Origin: an uncultured Collinsella sp.
Lineage (GTDB): Bacteria; Actinomycetota; Coriobacteriia; Coriobacteriales; Coriobacteriaceae
DNA: 10,417 bases
Direction of reading: 5' to 3'
NCBI GenBank assembly: GCA_905204635.1
Contig: CAJLAN010000041.1
Location: forward strand, 1-10,417
The notes under the pieces were generated by a model. That model was not told where the DNA came from. It saw only the letters and a list, made by a program, of their open reading frames with translations, and searched no databases. The position numbers and the translations under genes were made by a program. Of this stretch, positions 5,156 through 10,417 are shown piece after piece. Position 1 is the stretch's first letter. Every line of letters begins with the position of its first letter.

Positions 5156-7102
5156 TTAGCTATCGGAATGGCCAGCCGCCGCCTCGGCGCGTTCGGCATT
5201 CCATGCAACAAGTGCCTCGTGGACCGCTTTGGCGACATCGGCCGGAACGCCTCGAACTTCTGCAATCTCCTGCTCGCTTGCTGCGCGTAAACGCTTCATC
5301 GAGCCAAAATGGCGCATAATGGCACGTTTTCTGGTGGGTCCCACGCCCGGAACGTCGTCAAGCACCGAAACCGTCATAGCCTTATCGCGCAACTCGCGGT
5401 GGAAGGTAATCGCAAATCGGTGGGATTCATCGCGAACCTGCTTGATCAGATAAAGCGAAGCGGAGCCGGTCGGCAGCACGACGGGAGTCTCGTCCCACGG
5501 CACGAAAAATTCCTCATCCGCCTTTGCCAAGCCACAAACTGGTATATCGAGGCCAAGAGCCTCAAGTTGCTTGATCGCAGCGGTCAATTGCGGCTTACCG
5601 CCATCGACAACGAGCAAATCGGGGCGCGAGCCAAAGCGCTCGTCGGCCATGCGCTCGGGAGCATAGCGTCGTCCCAAAACCTCGGACATCGACACGAAGT
5701 CGTTTGCCTCGTCCAATTCGGCCTGAATTTTAAAACGACGGTACTGGCTCTTGTCGGCGCGCCCGTTGGTAAACACCACCATCGAGGCGACCGTAAAGGT
5801 GCCATGCAGTGTAGAGATATCGAAGCACTCGATACGCAACGGCGGCGATGGCAGCGCCAACGCACTTTCGAGCTCCAGGAGCGCTTGATTGGTGCGGTCG
5901 TCAGCGTACCCCGTTCGCATCATGTAGCGCATGAGGGCATGGCGCGCATTTTTGGATGCCATATCGAGCAGACGGTGCTTTTCGCCACGCTGCGGCCTAT
6001 GGAGATGGCAGGAACGCTCACGCTTGCCCGCAAGCCACTCCCCCAGCGCCTCCGCATCCTCAAGCTCGACGGAAAGGTTGACCTCAGCTGGAATATCAGC
6101 CGTCTCGTCGTAATAGCGCTTAAGAAAGCCCGACTGGAGCTCTTCCTCGTCAACATCAAGACCCTTGTCGAGAATGAACTCGCAGGTGCGAACTGTTCGG
6201 CCCTCGCGAACGACGAAGACGCAAGCGGCGGAGATGGTCTCCTCGCGATAGAACCCGATGACATCGATATCGACACTGGAGGGAAAAACGACTTGCTGAC
6301 GATCGTCCAGACCCCTGATGACCTCCAAACGACGTTTGACGCGTGCCGCGCGCTCAAAGTCGAGCGCCTCGGCGGCATCCGTCATCTCGGAGGTCAGCTC
6401 ATCGACGACATCCTTGCGATGGCCCGACAAAAAGCGCTCGACACGCTTGACGTTCTTGGCATAGTCTGCCGGGGAAATCGCGCCGACACACGCACCCGGG
6501 CCGCGCCCGACATGGTAGTCAAAGCAGGGACGCCCGTTTTGCGCGCAAATCATATTGACGATGTCTTCCTCGCCCTTGTGGGACTCGATGGTACGGCGAC
6601 AACGACGCCACTCCGCACAGGATGCAGAGCAGATGGGGATAACCTTGCGCAGCGTATCTATCGTCTCACGTGCCGCACGGCTATCGGTATAGGGTCCAAA
6701 ATAGCGCGTTCCCGGCTTATGACGCTCACGCGTGTATTTGATCGCGGGATACAGGTCGCCCTTTGTAATGGCGATAAAGGGGTAGCTCTTGTCATCCTTG
6801 AGGTCGACGTTAAAGTACGGATGGTACTGGCCGATCAGGTTGCGCTCGAGTACAAGCGCCTCATGCTCGGTTTCGACAACGATGTAGTCAAAGCTCGCCA
6901 CCAGCTGCATCATCAGCGGGATCTTTTGACGCTCATCCTGCAGTGTCACGTATTGACGCATGCGGGCGCGCAGGTTTTTCGCCTTGCCCACGTAGATGAC
7001 ATCGCCCTTGGCATCCTTCCAAAGGTAGCATCCGGGCTGTGTGGGAACGCGCGAAACCTGCTCGGCAAGCGTTGGTATGTTGTCGTGACCGGCCACGCGC
7101 AC
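5156..7102 (-). CDS. uvrC: UvrABC excinuclease subunit C
   Basis: UvrC makes both incisions around a lesion in nucleotide excision repair after UvrA and UvrB have found it. The 648-residue protein has all expected parts in order. The N-terminal GIY-YIG nuclease spans about 20-98 (PGCYLWKD, VIYVGKAKNLRARM). A cysteine-bearing region lies at about 155-210, and the UVR motif that contacts UvrB at about 236-263 (LDFERAARVKRRLEVI). The RNase H-like second nuclease spans about 422-565, with acidic residues D428 (FDIS), D500 (VVDGG) and D558 plus H561 (RDESHRF). A helix-hairpin-helix tail spans about 580-632 (LDDVPGVGPTRKRAI). The assumed start is GTG at 7102, abutting the TAG of murJ. GTG at 7096 is possible, and neither start has a strong ribosome site, so coupling to murJ is likely. 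The cysteine region is atypical: Gly201 stands where the family usually has Cys. Confidence 0.96.
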   Translation of the reverse strand: MRVAGHDNIPTLAEQVSRVPTQPGCYLWKDAKGDVIYVGKAKNLRARMRQYVTLQDERQKIPLMMQLVASFDYIVVETEHEALVLERNLIGQYHPYFNVDLKDDKSYPFIAITKGDLYPAIKYTRERHKPGTRYFGPYTDSRAARETIDTLRKVIPICSASCAEWRRCRRTIESHKGEEDIVNMICAQNGRPCFDYHVGRGPGACVGAISPADYAKNVKRVERFLSGHRKDVVDELTSEMTDAAEALDFERAARVKRRLEVIRGLDDRQQVVFPSSVDIDVIGFYREETISAACVFVVREGRTVRTCEFILDKGLDVDEEELQSGFLKRYYDETADIPAEVNLSVELEDAEALGEWLAGKRERSCHLHRPQRGEKHRLLDMASKNARHALMRYMMRTGYADDRTNQALLELESALALPSPPLRIECFDISTLHGTFTVASMVVFTNGRADKSQYRRFKIQAELDEANDFVSMSEVLGRRYAPERMADERFGSRPDLLVVDGGKPQLTAAIKQLEALGLDIPVCGLAKADEEFFVPWDETPVVLPTGSASLYLIKQVRDESHRFAITFHRELRDKAMTVSVLDDVPGVGPTRKRAIMRHFGSMKRLRAASEQEIAEVRGVPADVAKAVHEALVAWNAERAEAAAGHSDS

Positions 7103-8785
7103 CTACTTGCGACGAAGCAGCGCCGAGACCTCGGGCATCTTAAGGACGACGGCAAGGCCAAAGGTAACAACAAGCGAGGCGACACCCGCAACGCAAACGT
7201 AGCCAAGAGTAATCAGAATCGAGCCGCCAAGTGCCCCGACAAAGTGTTCAAGCGCCCACATGACGCCGGCGCCTGCGGCAGCACCTAGGCCACCGAGCAA
7301 AAGGCCAAAGAAACCGCCATGTAGGATAGATTTGACCTGAAGGCCACGCAGGCGACGACGCAGCCACCACAGCGAACAGCCGACCAAGATCACGTAGTCG
7401 ACGACATACGAAAGCGCGATTGCCGGCATACCGAAGCCCAGCACAACGCCAAACAGCAGAACCGAGCCGGCCTGGCCGATGGCGGAATACAGGCAATAGC
7501 GGCTATAGGGCTTCATGTCGAGCAAGGCAGAGAAGCTCTTCTGCATCAACACGACCACGCCGTAGAGCGGCAGCGAGAGCGCCAGGTAGGCAAGGTACTC
7601 GGACACCAGCGCCACGCCGGATTCATCGAACTTGCCAGCACAGTAGATCATATTGAGCGGACGTGCGAAGACAATCAGGTACAGTGCGAACGGAATCAGG
7701 AAGAACAGCATCTGGGCGACGCCACGCGAAATGCCCGTGCGAACGCTGTCGTAATCCTTCTCCTGTGCGTCATGAGAGAGCTCGGTATAGAGCGCCGTCG
7801 AAAGCGAGGCGGCAATCAGCGCGTAGGGCAGCGTGTACCACAGGCGCGCATAGGCGATGACGGAAGGACCCGTCTCGGGCTGGACCACCAGCGCGGCAGC
7901 GTTGGTGATAGAAGTCGAGACAAACATGCACACCGTGGCGAGCAGCGTCGGGATACCGAGCGCAATCGTCTGGCGCAGCGCGGGGTCCTTAAAGTCGATA
8001 TGGATATGGGGATGCACGCCGTGCTTGCCAAGCGCGGGAATCTGACATGCCATCTGAACAAAGACACCGAGGGTCGTACCGGCCGCAATCAAGATGATGC
8101 CGGCACGTTCGCCAAACTGTGCGGACACGGGCGCAAAACCCATAAAGCTCGCAATGACGATCACATTGTTGAGGACCGGGGCAAACGTCGACCAGAAGTA
8201 GTCGCGGTGTGCGTTGAGAACGCCCGAGAACACCGAGCCCAAACCATAAAACAGAATCTGGATGGCAAAGAAACGGAACATGAACGCAGCGGTATCCATG
8301 CTGCCGCCGTCACCCGAAAGGAACGATTGCGTCCAGATAAAGCCCGGGGCGAACACGGTCCCCAGCAACGAAATGCCACCCAGCACCAAAAGCAGAATGC
8401 CGAGCAGGTTGCCCACGTACTCGTTCGAGGCCTCGCGACCCTGCTCACGCCTCACGCCCATGTACACGGGCAAAAACGCCGTCACGAGCATGCCGCCCAT
8501 CACGAGTTCGTAGAGCATATTGGGCAGGTTGTTGGCGACCTGATAGGAGGACGAGAGTAGCGACATGCCGATAGCGGCCGCCATTGCCCACGTGCGGATA
8601 AAACCGGTGACGCGAGACACGATGGTCAGGATGGTCATAAGCCCGGCGGAACGACCAACCGTGGAGTAGTCCGACGAGCCCATGTCGTCAGTGTCATCTC
8701 GCGACGAAGAAGCTTCGGATGAGGGTGTCTGAGGCGCAGATTCTTTTGCAAAATGAGCTCCGCGCTTCAATTCTTCCTGCGGCAT
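7103..8785 (-). CDS. murJ: MurJ/MviN-type lipid II flippase
   Basis: A 560-residue multi-spanning membrane protein of the MviN/MurJ family within the MOP superfamily. It should move lipid II across the cytoplasmic membrane for peptidoglycan synthesis. A hydrophilic Ser/Asp-rich tail (residues 1-45) precedes the membrane core. The core begins with the family signature around 48-110: ILTIVSRVTGFIRTW, then NNLPNMLYELVMGGML, then TAFLPVYM. About 13-14 further hydrophobic segments run to the C-terminus. YELVMGG in place of the E. coli LRRIFAEG form is, from memory, usual in Actinomycetota. Arg64 corresponds to the conserved N-terminal Arg of the family. The first ATG at 8785 is preferred because AGAGGA lies seven bases upstream; an internal ATG at 8683 would remove most of the tail. 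The gene starts three bases after ybaK and its stop touches uvrC, so it is probably co-transcribed with both. Confidence 0.93.
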   Translation of the reverse strand: MPQEELKRGAHFAKESAPQTPSSEASSSRDDTDDMGSSDYSTVGRSAGLMTILTIVSRVTGFIRTWAMAAAIGMSLLSSSYQVANNLPNMLYELVMGGMLVTAFLPVYMGVRREQGREASNEYVGNLLGILLLVLGGISLLGTVFAPGFIWTQSFLSGDGGSMDTAAFMFRFFAIQILFYGLGSVFSGVLNAHRDYFWSTFAPVLNNVIVIASFMGFAPVSAQFGERAGIILIAAGTTLGVFVQMACQIPALGKHGVHPHIHIDFKDPALRQTIALGIPTLLATVCMFVSTSITNAAALVVQPETGPSVIAYARLWYTLPYALIAASLSTALYTELSHDAQEKDYDSVRTGISRGVAQMLFFLIPFALYLIVFARPLNMIYCAGKFDESGVALVSEYLAYLALSLPLYGVVVLMQKSFSALLDMKPYSRYCLYSAIGQAGSVLLFGVVLGFGMPAIALSYVVDYVILVGCSLWWLRRRLRGLQVKSILHGGFFGLLLGGLGAAAGAGVMWALEHFVGALGGSILITLGYVCVAGVASLVVTFGLAVVLKMPEVSALLRRK

Positions 8786-8788
8786 CGC

Positions 8789-9289
8789 TCAGTCCTCTCT
8801 CGTAATCGCGGCAACCGTCGCCCCGCAAAATGCAATTAAATCATCGGGTGCAAGCTCGAGCTGATAACCACGCTTGCCTCCCGAAATAAAAATGGTATCC
8901 CAAAGGACACATGTCTCATCAATGAGCGTCCGGTAGCGTTTTTTCATACCGACCGGGCTGCAGCCGCCGCGAACGTAGCCAGTCGCCGCAAGCAAATCCT
9001 TCACATGCATCATGGCCAAGGACTTCTCCCCCGCGGCACGCGCGGCGGACTTTAGATCGAGCTCGTCGGCAACAGGGATACAGCACACGACATAGTCGTT
9101 GGACGGTGTCACGCAGACCAAAGTCTTAAATCCTTGACCGGGCTCCTCGCCAAGCTGCTCCGAAATCGCGACCCCCAGGCCCACCGACTCATCACCATCG
9201 TCTTCGTACGTATGTAGAACATAGGAAATGCCGGCGCTTTCCAGCTCGCGCATCGCATTGGTTTTTGGCGTCTTTACAGCCTTTGCCAT
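8789..9289 (-). CDS. ybaK: YbaK-type Cys-tRNA(Pro) deacylase
   Basis: This 166-residue cytoplasmic protein of the YbaK/EbsC family hydrolyses tRNA(Pro) mischarged with cysteine, a trans-editing step in translation fidelity. Visible hallmarks are the presumed catalytic lysine in FKTLVC (K55) and the signature GYVRGGCSPVGMKK (residues 104-117). ISYVLHTYEDD near the N-terminus and the C-terminal APDDLIAFCGATVAAI also fit the family. Length is typical. The frame is open back to 9385, but I chose ATG 9289 because AAAGGA lies six bases upstream and MAKAVKTPKTNAMR matches the usual N-terminus. The upstream residues look unlike coding sequence. It appears to be the first gene of a ybaK-murJ-uvrC unit, with a possible promoter at about 9327-9357. 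Confidence 0.93.
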   Translation of the reverse strand: MAKAVKTPKTNAMRELESAGISYVLHTYEDDGDESVGLGVAISEQLGEEPGQGFKTLVCVTPSNDYVVCCIPVADELDLKSAARAAGEKSLAMMHVKDLLAATGYVRGGCSPVGMKKRYRTLIDETCVLWDTIFISGGKRGYQLELAPDDLIAFCGATVAAITRED

Positions 9290-9295
9290 GACATA

Positions 9296-9301
9296 TCCTT
9301 T
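9296..9301 (-). promoter_or_regulatory. Ribosome binding site fixing the ybaK start at 9289
   Basis: The minus strand reads AAAGGATATGTCATG. AAAGGA is six bases before the ATG, which supports 9289 over the longer open frame beginning at 9385. Confidence 0.65.
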
Positions 9302-9326
9302 CCCTCGCATTCGGACGCAAGGATTA

Positions 9327-9357
9327 AGTATATGTCCAATTCGGCTGCATACGTCAC
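9327..9357 (-). promoter_or_regulatory. Candidate promoter for ybaK-murJ-uvrC
   Basis: On the minus strand a good -10 box TATACT (9327-9332) lies about 38 bases before the ybaK start. The best -35 is GTGACG (9352-9357), a partial match at a long 19-base spacing. It sits directly after the hairpin that may end the uvrA transcript, which fits a new transcription unit. Confidence 0.35.
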
Positions 9358-9370
9358 TTCGGCACAGCAA

Positions 9371-9401
9371 GCGCCATCGAATCACAAGGAGTCGATGGCG
9401 C
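9371..9401 (-). terminator. Hairpin after uvrA, probable terminator
   Basis: GCGCCATCGA and TCGATGGCGC form a perfect 10-bp stem around an 11-base loop, 20 bases past the uvrA stop codon. On the transcribed strand the stem is followed by TTGCTGTGCC, a poor U-run, so termination may be partial or factor-assisted. The stem itself is unlikely to be chance. Confidence 0.55.
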
Positions 9402-9421
9402 CCATAAACTGAATCGCCTAC

Positions 9422-10417
9422 TTATTGAGCATCAAGTTGAGCTTGACGCTCCCGGTCACGCCTGAGCAACGGCGCCAAAAACTTGCCCGTATAACTCTGC
9501 GGACAGTCCGCAACCTGCTCCGGTGTGCCCGAAACCACGACGGTTCCGCCGCCGTTACCGCCCTCGGGACCCATATCGATCAGGCGGTCGGCAACCTTGA
9601 TGACATCAAGGTTGTGTTCAATCACCAGCACCGTGTTGCCCGCATCGACCAAGCGCTGCAGCACATCGAGCAGCTGGCGGACGTCCTCAAAATGAAGGCC
9701 GGTCGTCGGCTCGTCCAAAATATAGAACGTCTTGCCCGTCTGGCGTCGATGAAGCTCCTTGGCGAGTTTCACACGCTGCGCCTCGCCACCCGAAAGCGTC
9801 GTGGCGGGCTGGCCCAGGCTCACGTAGCCCAAGCCTACATCGTACAGCGTCTGAAGCTTGCGCTTAATCTGCGGGATATTCCCAAAGAAAGCCAGTGCCT
9901 CGGTGACGCTCATGTCAAGTACGTCCGAGATGGTCTTGCCACGGTAGGTGACCTCGAGTGTCTCGCGGTTGTAGCGTTTACCGCCGCAAACTTCGCAGGG
10001 AACGTAGATATCGGGAAGGAAGTGCATCTCGATCTTGATCTGTCCGTCGCCCTTGCACGCTTCACAGCGCCCGCCACTCACATTAAAGGAGAAACGACCC
10101 GGCGAGTAGCCGCGCGCCTTCGACTCCGGCGTACTCGCAAACAGCGCGCGAAGATCATCCCACAGGCCGATATAGGTAGCAGGGTTGGAACGCGGCGTGC
10201 GGCCAATCGGCGACTGGTCGATATCGATAACCTTATCGATACACTCGATGCCCTCGATTTTCTTATACGGACCCACAGGGCGCGTCGAACGGTGAATGGC
10301 ATTCGTAAGGGCAGGCGCAATGGTGTCGGTAACCAGGGAGCTCTTGCCCGATCCCGACACGCCGGTAACAACCGTAAGCGTACCAAACTCGATCTTGGCG
10401 GTAACGTTTTTGAGGTT
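9422..10417 (-). CDS. uvrA: UvrABC excinuclease subunit A, C-terminal part
   Basis: The visible 331 residues are the C-terminal third of UvrA, the ATP-driven damage sensor of nucleotide excision repair. The frame is open to the right edge, so the start and the first ATPase domain lie outside the window. In order are the second ATPase Walker A (GVSGSGKSS, near 10350-10377), the conserved [17 protein letters not shown] segment, and a zinc module with CxxC-x19-CxxC spacing (CEAC to CEVC, about 9986-10066). Then come the ABC signature [13 protein letters not shown] and Walker [16 protein letters not shown]. The H-loop follows in [11 protein letters not shown], and the terminal [12 protein letters not shown] is also present. 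Nothing is missing in the visible part. The stop at 9422 is followed by a strong hairpin, then ybaK. Confidence 0.96.
   Translation of the reverse strand, partial: NLKNVTAKIEFGTLTVVTGVSGSGKSSLVTDTIAPALTNAIHRSTRPVGPYKKIEGIECIDKVIDIDQSPIGRTPRSNPATYIGLWDDLRALFASTPESKARGYSPGRFSFNVSGGRCEACKGDGQIKIEMHFLPDIYVPCEVCGGKRYNRETLEVTYRGKTISDVLDMSVTEALAFFGNIPQIKRKLQTLYDVGLGYVSLGQPATTLSGGEAQRVKLAKELHRRQTGKTFYILDEPTTGLHFEDVRQLLDVLQRLVDAGNTVLVIEHNLDVIKVADRLIDMGPEGGNGGGTVVVSGTPEQVADCPQSYTGKFLAPLLRRDRERQAQLDAQ

Noticed and set aside
5113..5319. A 68-codon plus-strand open frame entering the uvrC 3' end
   Set aside because: It is mostly antisense to uvrC and has an arginine/proline-rich composition typical of noise; no ribosome site was seen.
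5309..7288. A 659-codon plus-strand open frame opposite uvrC
   Set aside because: It is a shadow of uvrC running past the gene boundary, with no recognisable domain and no ribosome site of note.
8450..8600. Non-E. coli residues in the MurJ substrate-pocket region (Ser and Tyr/Glu where E. coli has Asp39 and Arg52)
   Set aside because: From memory, the YELxxGG form is normal for actinobacterial MurJ, so this is lineage variation rather than loss of function.
9290..9385. A 32-residue N-terminal extension of ybaK
   Set aside because: The extension lacks family similarity, overlaps the hairpin and candidate promoter, and the ATG at 9289 has a good ribosome site.

Overview
The window looks like a chromosomal segment of a high-G+C Gram-positive bacterium. 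My best guess is Actinomycetota, class Coriobacteriia (Collinsella-like), from the proteins' general character and the permease-ATPase fusion; this rests on recall, not on a search. All eight genes lie on the minus strand, so transcription runs from right to left and the description below follows that direction.

Right part (10417 to 5156): the C-terminal third of uvrA, cut by the window edge, ends at 9422. A perfect 10-bp stem (9371-9401) follows, which may end its transcript. A tight cluster of ybaK (Cys-tRNA(Pro) deacylase type), murJ (lipid II flippase) and uvrC (excinuclease subunit C) comes next, with gaps of 3 and 0 bases. Two nucleotide-excision-repair genes therefore flank an editing enzyme and a cell-wall flippase.

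Middle (5155 to 4793): about 360 bases without a convincing gene, rich in dyad symmetry. It holds a 23-bp dyad with perfect 9-bp arms, an 11-bp inverted repeat flanking that dyad, candidate promoters in both directions and a structured 5' leader for the next gene.

Left part (4792 to 1): a peptide ABC importer operon. The order is a solute-binding lipoprotein with a twin-arginine type signal, an OppB/DppB-type permease, a fused OppC/DppC-type permease plus OppD/DppD-type ATPase in one chain, and the first 15 codons of a further gene, probably the OppF/DppF-type ATPase. The binding-protein gene is separated from the permease genes by a run of four successive hairpins, a layout suited to making more binding protein than membrane components.

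No mobile element, CRISPR array, tRNA or rRNA was seen. The genes belong to known families. The parts most worth a second look are non-coding (the tandem hairpins and the dyad cluster upstream of the binding protein), plus the fused OppC-OppD chain and an atypical cysteine pattern in UvrC. I found no evidence of a wholly new system.
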